From Apodemus sylvaticus (taxonomy: Eukaryota; Chordata; Mammalia; Rodentia; Muridae): DNA of 64,000 bases. The notes below the pieces were generated by a model. That model was given only the letters and a program-made list of their open reading frames with translations, had not been told where the DNA came from and did not search any database. Position numbers and translations under genes: made by a program. Of the stretch, positions 20,943-32,383 are shown one piece after another (positions within the stretch are counted from its first letter, which is position 1; each line of letters starts with the position of its first letter). Where the stretch lies: assembly GCF_947179515.1 (NCBI RefSeq), contig NC_067473.1, forward strand, positions 91,124,850 through 91,188,849. Direction: 5' to 3'.

Positions 20943-21049
20943 GGACAAGGAAGAACATTTTGAGATTTGATCTCCAGGATTCATGGGGTTGTATCTACTA
21001 TGAAGAAAAATGGATGCCGTAAATAAAACACATATTTGATAAGAGCTGT

Positions 21050-21235
21050 TTCTAGGGATTGGAGAAATGGCTCAGGAGCTAAGAGGACCTGAGTTTAATT
21101 CCTAGCACATGCTTGGAGGCTCACATTACCCAAAGTCCTCTTCTGGCCTCCGAGGGCACCACGCATCCACAAGTTGTGCTTACACAAATGGAATAAAACA
21201 CTCACACAACAAAAATAAATACCTTTTAAATGAAG
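21050..21235 (+). mobile_element. B2/B3-type SINE
   Basis: GGAGAAATGGCTCAGGAGCTAAG, ACCTGAGTTTAATTCCTAGC, CTTGGAGGCTCACA and CCTCTTCTGGCCTCCGAGGGC are B2/B3 landmarks in order, followed by an A-rich tail with AATAAA. The tRNA-like head keeps box A-like sequence. Confidence 0.75.
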
Positions 21236-21391
21236 TTTGTCTACTTGTCTACAAAATAAACAAACAAAAGCACACATTAATGTGGCAGCAGAGCTATTTC
21301 TATCCTACGAGCTTTGGATCCTGATGTGGCATCCATTAGGATCATCTGGGATCTTGTTCTGGTGATTTGGTTTCTGTGGCAGGTACACAGT

Positions 21392-21443
21392 CATCTGACA
21401 TGTGACATGTGACATGTGACATATGACATGTGACATGTGTGAC
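21392..21443. repeat. (GACATGT)n tandem repeat
   Basis: Six GACATGT-like units in about 50 bases, one reading GACATAT. Short tandem array with an uncommon 7-base period. Confidence 0.85.
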
Positions 21444-21842
21444 AGTCAGCACTAACTCAGATTCAGCATCTCCACTGCCTTATATGACAGCAGTGTCCCT
21501 TGTCTTAATGTTTTTAGTATTTTAGAAATCACTAGAGGGAGAAGAGTCAAGGCTGAGTTTGCCTTATCCAAATTCCTTGGGACCAGAAATGTTTGAGGCG
21601 AGGCAGTTTTTTGTTTTGATTGGTTTGGGTTTTGTGTGTTTGTTTGGATTTTATATTAGCACAGAACGTATGGATTGAAGATGTTCACTAATCCCTTAGA
21701 GTATTTTGGACTTCAGATTTGTGTCTAGAGAAGTTCAGTTTGCATTAGACATATAGATAGCTTCTGAGTCTGTGTGAGGCCCTGTTTCTGAATACAGTGT
21801 TTTGGGGACATAATCATGTCCACAGTGGAACCTGTGATGCTG

Positions 21843-22011
21843 AGAATAGTGCTCACAGAATGAGTGCTTGGGACTTAAACTGTAAACCTACCAAAAGTCT
21901 TTAGCACAATAGTAGAATGTTCTTATCATAACACACGGCACAGCAAATACTATCTTATTATTATTATTGTTAAAAATAATATGCTTCTGACTCTTGTGCC
22001 ACATGCCTTTA
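21843..22011 (+). repeat. Second inverted duplication, left arm
   Basis: About 169 bases that match the reverse complement of 22771-22941 at roughly 75-80% by eye, including ACTATCTTATTATTA and TTAAACTGTAAACCT. The arms end at the same place (CCACAT..TTTAA). They could be two opposite copies of an unrecognised repeat family or one old local duplication. Confidence 0.7.
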
Positions 22012-22349
22012 ATAATTACTATGTATACTATAAGGATAATATATTGTGTAACTTTCTCAATTGTGTAACTTTCTCATATTGTCTCTGAAAAACCACATGA
22101 ATTAAAAAAGTAACTAATCAAAATATGTTACATAAATTTTATGCAAGGGAAGTAGGAGAAACAAACAAAGGTCTAACTTTTCTCTTCTTTCTTCCGTGCT
22201 GCCTTTTTACAAGTGAAGATTGGGCCCTAAAGATGAGCTCAAGGCCTTGATCAAGTGCTATGTCACTGAGCCGTATCCCTAAGGTTTCACTTTGGGGTTT
22301 TCTGTATGCATATATAATATATGTCAAGTGAGGTAAACAATCACATATG

Positions 22350-22735
22350 TGTGCACAAGTATAAGTACTTATACTTGTGTATGTGTGTGTATGTGCTCTT
22401 GTGCATGTGCGTGTTTATGTGTATTTGCATTGCAAGGACAGGGAGATCGGAGGAAGGTGTTGTGTGCAGAGCTCTATAATTCTCCACTTTATTCCTCTGA
22501 GGCATGGTCTCTCAGTGAACCTGGAGTATGCCACTTCTACTAGGCTGGCAGCAGCAAGCCCCAGCAGTTTCTTGCTTCTGCCCTGCTCCCTCCAAGCCCC
22601 TAGCACTGGAGTTATGGGCACAGGTGTGGCCCTGTCCAGATGTCGATGGGGTGCTGGAGGCTGGAGTCACATTCTAATGCTTGCTCAGTAAGCACTCTTA
22701 TCCATGGAGCCAAACCCTAGCCCTGAGCTACACCT
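22350..22735. repeat. GT-rich stretch and unassigned rodent repeat
   Basis: A GTGT/ATGTGT-rich segment to about 22425, then CAAGGACAGGGAGATCGGAGG ... GAACCTGGAGTATGCCAC ... AGCAAGCCCCAGCAG ... GGAGCCAAACCCTAGCCC, which resembles a common rodent SINE-associated repeat that I cannot name confidently. It lies between the two arms of the second inverted duplication. Confidence 0.4.
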
Positions 22736-22770
22736 CCTGAAACAAGGACTCATCTTGAGGTAGAGTTGAA

Positions 22771-22941
22771 ATTTAAAAGATGTGGTACAGCCCTAGGAAG
22801 CATATTGTTTTTATCAGTAATAATAAGATAGTATTTATTGTGCCATGTGTTATGTTAGGAACATTCTATGGGTAGGCTACAAAATTTTGGCAGGTTTACA
22901 GTTTAATTCTCACACACATATTCTGTGAGTGTATATTCTAT
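22771..22941 (-). repeat. Second inverted duplication, right arm
   Basis: Reverse complement of 21843-22011, spacer about 760 bases. Divergence of 20% or more makes it much older than the pair at 11.7-13.1 kb. Confidence 0.7.
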
Positions 22942-23578
22942 ATAGTTTGAAACAATAACCTATCAAAATGGAAAGTGACTTGTGATTTTTTTTTAATTAC
23001 TACTTGCAAGTTGACTATAATGGCTGTTTTAAAGTCCCAACAATATGCTTCTGAAGCTATCTTTCTATTGGAGTAATTTCTGGAAGGACTTTCTAGGATA
23101 CATTAGTGGCACAATAGGACCTTAGGCAACAGTCATGTAGAACACAGCATATAACTGATATACTGTACTACATACCTAGTAAAGTTTCCCTAAAATGATG
23201 GGTCACCCACTCAAAGCAGCTACCTTCAGCAATTCTTTTCCCACACTAGTATCTGCTCTAAAACAGTTTCTTGTTGGAGTCAGAGATGGCTTTGCTTTTA
23301 GCAACAAGATCCCATGATGCCTGAATCTCAAAGTGGTCCTATGCTGGATTTAATAAAACCAAGATCTTATAATGAGTCCTTACTTTGTCAATTTCTTGTG
23401 TAGTAGCAACACTTCAAGACAAAGAGACAGACGCATGCTTTCTCTATCCTAACTACAAAATCGATAGCCACTATCAAGAGCAGAGAGCCCACCCCAAAAG
23501 CTTATGTGCATCCCGTAGAAAACCCTGGCTTATTAGGATAGATTTATACACCTACATCTATTTATCTAGGCTTCGGAG
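22942..23578. other. Unassigned sequence
   Basis: No gene or repeat family recognised. Confidence 0.4.
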
Positions 23579-23762
23579 GTTGTTTTTGTTGTTGTTATTG
23601 TTGTTGTTTTGTTTGGTTTTTTTTTGTTTGTTTGGTTGGTTGGTTGGTTGGGTTTTGGTTTTTTGGGGGGTTTGGTTTGGTTTGGTTTGGTTTGGGGGGG
23701 TTGTTTTGTTTTGGTTTGGTTTGGTTTGGTTTTTTTGTTTTTTTGGGGGGGTTTTTTGTGGT
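23579..23762 (-). repeat. Expanded G/T-only tract, degenerated SINE tail
   Basis: About 184 bases composed almost entirely of T and G, with (TTTGG)n at about 23669-23695 and 23711-23732. It abuts the 3' end of a minus-strand B1, so on that strand it reads as an A/C tract such as (CCAAA)n, as expected for an overgrown SINE poly(A) tail. Confidence 0.75.
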
Positions 23763-23898
23763 TTTTTGAGACAGGGTTTCTCTGACAGCGCTGGCTGTCC
23801 TGGAACTCACTCTGTAGACCAGGCTGGCCTCGAACTCAGAAATCTACCTGCCTCTGCCTCCCAAGTGCTCCAAGTGTGCACCACCACTGCCCGGCTTA
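23763..23898 (-). mobile_element. B1 SINE
   Basis: Plus strand reads TTGAGACAGGGTTTCTCTG, TGTCCTGGAACTCACTCTGT, AGGCTGGCCTCGAACTCAG and CTGCCTCCCAAGTGC, ending CCACTGCCCGGC: the reverse complement of a full-length B1 (7SL-derived). Close to young B1. Confidence 0.93.
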
Positions 23899-23929
23899 CT
23901 TGTTCATTTAATAAGTAGATTTGCTGGCT

Positions 23930-24265
23930 TCCCGTCACTGTTACAATGCAACTGAGATAGGGAACTTAAAGGGGGCAGAAGGTTGCTTCTGGTCACAGTA
24001 CAGCAGTTTCAGTCCATAACCACTCAGCACTGTGGCTTTGGGTATGCAGCAACAGAGCGGCATAGCAGAAGCACATGGTAGAGGGAACCTCTAAGGCCCT
24101 GGGACACACGGAGAGCGGAATGGCACCTCTATCCCCTACAAGAATATGTCCTAATGATATAACTCCCTTTAACTTGGCCTCATCCTTTGACAAGTCTACT
24201 GCTTTATAATAGTGTCACAGGCTGTCAACCAAACATTTAGCCTATAGGTCTCTAGAGGCACAGTT
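23930..24265 (-). mobile_element. Possible MaLR-type LTR, diverged
   Basis: TCACTGTTACAATGCAACTG, GTTTCAGTCCATAACC, CACATGGTAGAGG, TTGGCCTCATCC and CAACCAAACATTTAGCCTATAGG follow the reverse order of a MaLR-like LTR. High divergence; family uncertain. Confidence 0.4.
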
Positions 24266-25535
24266 AAGATCGTATCAGAGCATCAGGCTATTATGATCCT
24301 TACACAGGGGGTTAGAGTTCTGGCACACACTGGTGTCTGTTTCTGGAGGCACTGAAAAGCTGAGGACTTTAAATACTGAAACACAGCAGCCAACCTCCTT
24401 TGAGGGAGTGGGGGTTGTGGGGACAAACTAAAGAATCACTGTGTGCATATTTTAAGCACACATCACGCTCCATCTATGGTTAATTCTTTTAAAAACTCAC
24501 TAAAAGGAGCCCTGGGAAGCTGCTGTGAGCACAACCAAAGAGACCAGAATGTTAGTCAAAATGATGTAAACAAGTGACTAAGAGCTGGATCTTCAAGGCG
24601 GAGCACACTTGCACAGAGGCGGCCCAGTGCACATTCGCTCGGCAATCAGTCTGTGTCTGCCATGACCCCTCAACCAGGACCAGATGCCAGTTATTTCGGT
24701 TTCATCCCCAGGTTTGCCAAAGGTGCTTTCCCAGAAGGTCATAAGCACGGTAACAAGTGTGCCTCTCATTCAAAATTTCTTCTAAGTTGTTTAATAGAGA
24801 AGTCAGCTACACAGCACTCTGTTTCCCTACCTACCTACGATCATTTCTATCTACTTTACAGGGGTGTTCGTTAAAGTTCGGTGAAACCCTGAACGCAAAC
24901 CTTAAAAGTGCAAAGCAAACACTGGCTGCATCATCCCCCTTAAGGTGTTATCTGAGCATCCTCAACCGGAAGCAAGCTAGACCTCACTTTCACCTCCTTC
25001 CTCTTCCTTTGCTTATCTTTCTCCCGAACGCCAGGGTGGAAGATAGGAGGAGGTGGGTGGGTGAGCACCCTCAGAGAGGCAGGAGGAGGAGGATGGAATA
25101 GAGGATTTCCGAAGGGCAGACCTGGAAAAGGGTAAATAAAGAAAATATCCAATAATTTTTTTTAAAAAATGGAGCTTGCAGTCAGGGGAGCATGTCCATC
25201 AGAAGCCCATATATCATTCCAGAGTACACTTCAGTGTCAAGACCACATAAGCCCCAACTCAAACTACTCTGATTTCAGTTTCTGGGCCAGTAGGTCACTT
25301 CTACAAGAGGGAACTACACTGCTTCCGTGCTTTCCTGGGCCCTGGGTAGCTTGCTGTTAGCAAGATGAATAGAGTGGGAAATGTGTCTCCTGTCCACTTG
25401 TGTGAGGGCAGAGGACCGCATGGAGCAGGAGCTGAAATAGGAGCATATTCTGTGTAAGTCTTTTGGTAACTTAACCTACAACTTTTAAATATGTAGAGAC
25501 CTGGTGTTCCAGTTCCTGCTGTGCTCCCCCGCCCC

Positions 25536-25539
<4 letters not shown>
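24266..25539. other. Unassigned sequence with a short candidate reading frame
   Basis: The open frame at 24653-24874 (73 codons, MSAMTPQPGPDASYFGF...) has a reasonable composition, but no family, splice sites or promoter context that I can recognise. Around 25020-25100 the plus strand is GA-rich. No repeat assigned. Confidence 0.4.
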
Positions 25540-25581
<42 letters not shown>

Positions 25582-25586
25582 ACACA
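25540..25586. repeat. (CA)n microsatellite
   Basis: About 40 bases of perfect CA preceded by CCCCCGCCCCC, with one TA interruption near the end. Confidence 0.93.
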
Positions 25587-27112
25587 AATACTCATTTGCT
25601 TGCATTTGGCATTATTAATCATTTTGTGCAGTTAGACTTTTGGGTTGTTTTTTTCAGAATTTACTACTAATTATTGTTGCTAAATATTTTAATTTGGGAA
25701 GGAAAATATACTACTATACACTGCAATAATTTTTGAATTGCTTCTGCTAGGCAAAGCCCCAGCCATTTCTCCATCCCTGCGCCACCTGCTGGGAGAATGC
25801 TCACACTGCAGGGGTGGACACTGACGAAGGGATAGTGGGTTCTTCTCACATCAGCTTTGAAAAAAATTACATAAATTCAGTTTCTCCTTTGGTAGGCGAA
25901 GATAAGCCCCTTAAAAAGCTGAATGTGGAAGGGAGATAAGGAGATTACACGGTCAACTCTAAACTTGGAATCGTCTCTAAACTGAATCTGGGTAATGACT
26001 TTGTGTAGTATCTGTAAACAGCGTAGAGTACTATTTACCCAAGGAAGGACTGATTTAAATTACTTTCAGTCTTGATCAGAAGTGAGAAGAAAGAGACTGA
26101 ATCACTCTCCTCACTAGTGTCTGTGCACAGCATCTTGGCAAACAGTAGCAACATCCACCTACAACTGCTAATAAGTATGTAGTTATTAGCAGCAGAAATT
26201 AAACAGAGCGGAAATGTCAGCTAGTCAGCTTCTTTCATTAATGTTGATATTATTATTTCTATTTGAGTAGTTTCATACATTGGGCAGAACTAGCTGTAGA
26301 TGCCACAGAGATCCAACAAAAAATGGAAAAGCAGGTAAATACTTTGCTTGCGAGATTTTTCAGTTGTTCATTTTGATTTAAAAGATGGTATGAAATTATT
26401 AAACATGGTCCATCTCAATGTAAAACAATTTTAAAGTAGCAATGTCATGTTCTGCATGGGTATAGTCTTTCAGTTATGAGATTTGTGCTTTCCTTTTCTA
26501 TCCGTTTTGGAGCCTAAACTGCCACACAGATGCTTCCAATACATCTTATTGGTCTCACTAAATGTTCCATCATTCCTACATACCATACCTTGGCGATTGA
26601 AATGTCAGACCCTACTTTAACGTAAACAGTTAATCCTCCCATCTGGATTGGAAGCAGAGGGTATGATCACAGTTGACTCTGTGGATTAAAAGATGAATTT
26701 CTGAACTCTCTAAATGGTATAAGTCACAGGGAGCTTCTGTACCGACCACTCTCCATACACACAAAGGTCAGTGACTTTAAAGCAAAGAGTACAAATAAGA
26801 CCTTAGTAACCTTGGAAGAATACACGCTATGTTATTCAAGGGTACATTAAACTGTTTCTTATGTAATTGCATCTTTTTAAAAAATCTTCCACAAAGTTTG
26901 CCAAAAATTATGTTAGGTAGCTAGATACATAGAGAGAACATGGGAGGTTTATATAAATGTATCAATATATTTACTATCTCAAAGAAGACTAAGAAACCCA
27001 ATATGTAAAGCAAAATGGAGTCCTATGTGTATACAATATGAGTAGTATTAAAAAACAAAGAAAATTTGACTAAATTTTCAACTCTTTAAACCATTTCACA
27101 AATAACAAGCAC
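25587..27112. other. Unassigned sequence
   Basis: No gene, SINE, LINE or LTR recognised over about 1.5 kb. Single-copy-looking. Confidence 0.4.
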
Positions 27113-27152
27113 TGTGTGTGTGCGCGCGCGCATGTGTGTGTGTGTGTGTGTG
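27113..27152. repeat. (TG)n/(CG)n alternating tract
   Basis: GTGTGTGTGCGCGCGCGCATGTGTGTG... alternates purine and pyrimidine for about 40 bases, with a CG-only core. Followed by a GA-rich region (27176-27260). Confidence 0.88.
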
Positions 27153-27404
27153 TTTCACTTACATATAAGAGACAATGGGAGGAGAGATAAAGGCAAAGAG
27201 GAGACAGAGATAGACAAAGACAGATACACACGCAAAGAGAGACAGAGAAACAGAGAATATTAAAGATCTGGGTAACTTGGACAAAACTTTGATTTAATAA
27301 CCAAATTATATCACATTTTCTAAAGATTTTCTTGTGAGTAGCTCATAATCTGAAACTCTATCACAGTACAGTGGGCTTTGATACATTAAGAGAAAATATC
27401 TGGT

Positions 27405-27592
27405 TCTTATCGTTTATTGAGCACCTACTGTGTACTCTTCTCCCCTCATACTTACCTGGTAGGAATGCTCTTTTCACAGCCATCCTTGAGCTTGAGCTCC
27501 ACTGCCATCCCAGTCCCGTAGATAAAAAGCTGAGGCTCACAGAGGTTAAGTGCTTTCCCTGAGGCTTGAGACCCGGCAGCAGGTCTGTCTCC
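27405..27592 (-). mobile_element. MIR SINE
   Basis: GTTTATTGAGCACCTACTGTG at one end and GAGGCTCACAGAGGTTAAGTG / TTTCCCTGAGGC at the other are the reverse-complement landmarks of MIR, with a diverged middle. The 63-codon frame across it is not a gene. Confidence 0.7.
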
Positions 27593-28384
27593 CCTTAAGC
27601 CCTTTCATCACTCTCTCTCAGGAGCAGAGAAGCTTTAGAGAGGAAAAGGCCTCTTTCTACAAATGCTTTTAAATATTTTATTTTTTGTTTGTGCAATAGA
27701 TGTTGTTTTTCAAGGTTAAATTGCAAAGAAAAAAGAGCATTTACTGTACAAGCAACAAGAAGGACTGAGACTTTCCACTCCACAGCACCTTCCAAGCAGA
27801 GGTTGCAAACATTTTTCATGCATCACTGCAAGATAGCTCCCTTCAACTGAGTAACGGTGATGTTTATTAGCACTTAATAGCCTTAGACAGGACAGTATTT
27901 TGAAACTCAAGAGTCATTTGAGGAAAGCAGTATTGTGAGTCCACCACAGTAGTGCAACCATATTTCAAAATAAAGTCTCCCTGCTTCACAAAGCAGCCCA
28001 TCAGTGCCGACCCCTGCTACAGCTGGAGAGGTGGGTGGGCTGCTCGCTCTGCCCTTGCAATGATGCACAGACGGTTCCTGAAGACCTGCTGCTTTGGACT
28101 AATCAATTAACCCTCTGTGCATGCTGTTTATTAAATACCTAAGTGCCAACAAATATGTCAAGTAAATTCCTGTTTGTAAAAATGTAATGTTCTTAACTGT
28201 GTGCTAAAATGCAAATGTGACATGTTGTTAGCTTTGAGAAGCAGATGGAGTCTCAAATCCAGTACCAATTTTTTTATGCAGAGGCTCTGGACACTATTGT
28301 ATAAGATGCCTTGGCCTTGTTAACCTCTGCATATTGAGAAAGAGGTTCTGGGACCTTAGTTATGTCCATGGGAATTTTTTTAAC
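27593..28384. other. Unassigned sequence, single-copy-looking
   Basis: No gene recognised. Several AATAAA/ATTAAA-like strings and TTTATT occur, but no matching coding sequence. Confidence 0.4.
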
Positions 28385-28800
28385 ATTTTATTCAAATTTT
28401 CTCTGAGTTTCTATATATCAATCCCATTCATCTCCACAGCCCTTCATATCCGCCCTCTGCCCTTACAACCTACTCCCAAAATAGATTAAATCAGTTTTTT
28501 AAAAAATCTTGTTGTAGAAACTGTAGTATGTCAGAGCGTGTCACAAAATATTCTTTTGTCCACACTGTAGACAAAAGAATTTGCAATCTTTACTTGCAAA
28601 TGTTCCTTGCAATGAGTCATTGGTCTGGTTTGAGGCCTCTGTGTTCTGCTACACCATCCATATTGGATCTTTACGCAATGCCCTTGGAATTTCAGTGGAT
28701 TATACAAATTTGATTCAGACATCACAGTCCAAGACCACCTGCTGTACACGACTTCTGTTCACACATATAATCCCTTCTTATGAACAGTATAACAGTAGGA
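28385..28800. mobile_element. Possible old rodent L1 or LTR-associated fragment
   Basis: GCAATGAGTCATTGGTCTGG, TTTGAGGCCTCTGTGTTCTGC and CCATCCATATTGGATCTTT look like a remembered rodent L1 3'-region block. It contains a perfect 11-bp hairpin (28550-28560 with 28570-28580, nine-base loop). Family assignment is weak. Confidence 0.3.
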
Positions 28801-30399
28801 CTTTTATAACACAATGCAGTGATATGTTAAAGTGAGTTTTAGTTTTAAAATAAAGCTAAATAAATATCAATATATGATTCTGAAGGAAAAACTATATTAA
28901 AAACAAGAAAATATGATTCAACGATTCAACATATTTTTCCATTGCTGGTAAAAGCATTCATTTGGAAGCTGCTTAATAATATAAATTTCTTCTTAATGTG
29001 ACTCTAAAGAAAAACACAAACAAAACATTTTCTCTAGTTACTTTTCTCACTAGCTCTGTGCTGTTTTTTTGGCTTCTATTTGTCACTAGAATTATCCAAC
29101 ACAAACTCATATAGAGTTTGACCTGCCTTTTAACCCAGTGCTGACCTCCAGTTACATTCAGATACTCCATATTCCTTAAAGTACAACAGTGATTTTCATT
29201 TTGGCACCTGCGGCTTGAGACAAAGTGTAGCATTACTCGGTGACTGGAAGTGAGCTTCAGACAAGAGAGGCAGGTTCCTGTACTATCCTGAGGCCAAGCA
29301 AATGAATGGATCCTGGTGCCCCTGGTGTCATCTCGTCTTGAAATGAGAAATTTTCTCTATTTTTCATCACTACCCAAGTTTTGATAGCTGCCTTAAGATG
29401 TTCCAAAATGGTTAAGAGCTATCTTAGCCAGAAATCTTGATTTTTTTCTTTAGCTAAGCGGCTTATGTCCTGCCCTTTCTGTAATTGGAAGGACTTGGCA
29501 GCCAGAGGCCCCACGCTTTCATTATTCATAAATAAGTTTTGTTCCAAATCTCTTTATGAACTATGCCAAGATATTTGCTTTTCTGCTTATGAATTTTTAT
29601 ATTGGGAAGATCATTTTATTTTATTTGGCAGAGGAATAATTTATGGACAAACTCTAGTATTTGAGCCTATACCAACCATAAGATTATTTTTAAGTTATCA
29701 TAAAACTGATACAGTTACATATTAACTGTTAGCATTAAAGCCACTTAATGATAATTTTCAAATCATGGTAAAGAATACCCCTCAAGACATTACAATCAGT
29801 AAACAGAGATTAGTGAGGAAGGTGCTTGGTGGTCAAGTGGGAACTTGCAGCCAAGAGGCAGAGTGGAGTCTGTGGATGGGAAGATACTAAGAGGGACTTC
29901 CATAGGTGAGCACATGCTGGCTCAACTAATGTAGTGAGAGTCATGATGCGGCTTTGTCAGCATGGGCGTGGCTGTGGGAACAGCAAGGCATCCAGCCAAG
30001 TCTTAAGAGATGAGAAAAATGTCTTGAGAAAGCCAGATTTGTCGAGTATGTACACTCATGGGCCTAAGAGGAGCCCCTGGCTGAGTGAAGGAAGGAATTT
30101 CACACAACTGGGGAAGACCTTGTTATGAATGAGTAGCTGTTGCCAAATCTGAGATGGCATACCCCTCCTCAGTCAAAGAAATTTGCCTAACGATTCTTTA
30201 TGATATGATAAATGGGGAAAGTGAGGAAGTTTTCACCTGGAAACAGACTCTACCAAGAAAATGCTTTATACTCTGGGTCGTGCGCAGAGAAGTGGGAGGT
30301 AGGTGTTGTCCAGTGCTGGCGGGTATGAAAGCAGGCGTCCTTCAGACCACAGCCCAGGCCCTGTTGACGGCCTGTCTTCCTTTCCACTAATTTCTCTCT
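28801..30399. other. Unassigned sequence
   Basis: About 1.6 kb with several 60-86-codon open frames on both strands, none with a recognisable motif. Confidence 0.4.
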
Positions 30400-30530
30400 T
30401 GAACTTTAGTCTCCTCCTATCAAGTGCACTTGATGACTCTGACACATCCATGTCTTCCAGGGCAGGTTGTTTGCTCAGAGAGATTTCCCTGACCTTAAGA
30501 ACTAGGCCAGGCCCTCTGGGCTGTGCTCCT
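30400..30530. repeat. Possible L2 fragment
   Basis: CAGAGAGATTTCCCTGACCTT and following CTTCACCATAAATCTTATG resemble the conserved L2 segment. Short and diverged. Confidence 0.3.
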
Positions 30531-30921
30531 TGACTGTCTTCACCATAAATCTTATGTCATTGGAGTATAAAGTGGGAAAGGGGAAGAAGAAGGTCTCAGA
30601 GGTCTGATGGTGAAATTGCTGTCTCTGAAAGCAGAAGCTGGGCTAAATAGACAAACAGCAGAGTTTTTCCTCTGACAAGCCACAGCATTGATCCCACAAC
30701 CTAATGGAAGGGAGCTTAGTAATTCCCTTCTCACCCATGCAGGTGCCATCTGTGTTCTCTCTACCTCTCCTGCTGCAGCCTCGTCACTGTCTACTGTTTG
30801 CTGGGATTAGCTGGAAAGTCTATCTTCTTGCCTATCCAAGAGGCATTTTATATATGTTATCTGACTGAATCATTTAAAATAAACTTGAAGTATAAATTAA
30901 TTTATCCTTATTTAAAGAAAA

Positions 30922-31084
30922 TCAGCCGGGTGGTGGTGGCGCACACCTTTAATCCTAGCACTTGGGAGGCAAAGGCAGGTGGATTTCTGAGTTCGAGGCC
31001 AACCAGGTCTACAGAGTGAGTTCCAGGACAGCCAGGCTACATAGGAAAACCATGTCTCATAAAAAAACAGAAAAAAAAAAAAAG
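30922..31084 (+). mobile_element. B1 SINE with target-site duplication
   Basis: GCCGGGTGGTGGTGGCGCAC, ACCTTTAATCCTAGCACTTG and GTTCGAGGCCAACCAGG form a full-length plus-strand B1 with a poly(A) tail. AAAGAAAATCA occurs at the left edge and again just after the tail, a target-site duplication of about 11 bases. Confidence 0.92.
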
Positions 31085-31186
31085 AAAATCATGTTGGTAT
31101 ATTTAAGTAATTAATCTAAAAATAAGATTGTTAATCAATAATACCTGTATTTAGATAGATATTAATTTCTCTCCAAGCTTTCTAAG

Positions 31187-31237
31187 GTATAGACAGACAG
31201 ATCAATAGGTTGAAGGATAGATAATATAAAGATAGAT

Positions 31238-31287
<50 letters not shown>

Positions 31288-31385
31288 CAGACTGACAGAC
31301 AGGCAGATAGATGATAGATAGGTACATGATAGATGATAGATAGATACATAGATAAATAGATATATAAATACATAGGTAGATAGAT

Positions 31386-31418
<33 letters not shown>

Positions 31419-31434
31419 GTAGGTAGGTAGGTAG
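31187..31434 (-). repeat. (GATA)n microsatellite array
   Basis: About 250 bases of GATA with GACA, GGTA and TGATAGA variants; two long pure runs at about 31230-31285 and 31391-31418. Minus-strand frames read it as repeated Tyr-Leu-Ser-Ile, an artefact. Confidence 0.95.
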
Positions 31435-31900
31435 CTCTATGTAACTCCATACATATCGACATTATAGCCATTCTACTTAGGTTGAAAATGTCTAAAGTCT
31501 TTCTTTAAAAAGTCTGTTCTTATATTGAAGAGTTATAGCATCACATAGCATTACTCTTTCATTATTCACGTAAAAAAAAAAGCAAGGCTAAATATGTGAC
31601 TGGCTACACAACAAAGCTACACTCAGTGCCCACATTTGTACACTCTGATTATCTAATTTTCATGTTTTCTCAATGACTATAGACTGAAGTGTACTACACA
31701 AAAATAAATTTGTTAAAGTATCAAATCCAAGAACCTCAGAATATGACTATAGATTTCATAATATTCCTGTTCAAGTATGCCGTGTACCAACTTCACTCTC
31801 CATTACCCTCCCTTGATCCCCCACCATACACACATGCTAGCTCCCCTCTCTATCACCTTTCTTCTTTCTAGTTAGTCTGTCCTCTATTGTCACTGGTCAG
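31435..31900. other. Unassigned AT-rich spacer
   Basis: Lies between the GATA array and the GT tract; no gene recognised. Confidence 0.4.
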
Positions 31901-31909
31901 TGTGAGTGA

Positions 31910-31972
<63 letters not shown>

Positions 31973-32001
31973 TGTGTGTGAGTGTGTGTGTGTGTGTGTA
32001 T
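31901..32001. repeat. (GT)n microsatellite, about 100 bases
   Basis: GTGAGTGAGTGAG head followed by long GT runs with a few TA and GA interruptions. Confidence 0.95.
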
Positions 32002-32149
32002 GTCCAAGTCTAAAGTTACATATGAGAGAAAAATGTAGAATTTGTATTTCTAGATATGGATTATTTTTCTTACTATGACTATCTCTATTCTACCCATTTT
32101 CATACAAATGAAATAATGCCATTCTTTATGACTGAATGATCTTCATTAC

Positions 32150-32329
32150 GGCTCTTGGACTATAGCTCAATTGGTTGGGAGTGTTTTCCAAACAGGAAAA
32201 TCCCTGGGTTGGATCTCAGAGCCATGTGGTGGATGCCTATGATTCTAGCACTGGGAAAGTTTAGTCAGTGTGATCAGAAACTCAAGGTTATCCTCGCCTA
32301 CCTCATTTCAAAGACCATCCTGGGGCTTG

Positions 32330-32335
<6 letters not shown>
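32150..32335 (+). mobile_element. ID-B1 composite SINE (B4-type)
   Basis: An ID-like head (ACTATAGCTCAATTGGTTGG ... CCCTGGGTTGGATCTC) joined to a B1-like part (CCATGTGGTGGATGCCTATGA, TTCTAGCACTGGGAAAG). This tRNA-Ala/7SL hybrid order is that of rodent B4. Its tail has become the CT array that follows. Confidence 0.6.

Positions 32336-32383
<48 letters not shown>

Noticed and set aside
23385..23918. 177-codon plus-strand open frame
   Set aside because: Runs through the G/T-only tract and an antisense B1; the Phe/Gly/Leu-rich part is repeat translation.
31202..31471. Tyr-Leu-Ser-Ile repeat protein
   Set aside because: Direct translation of the (GATA)n array.
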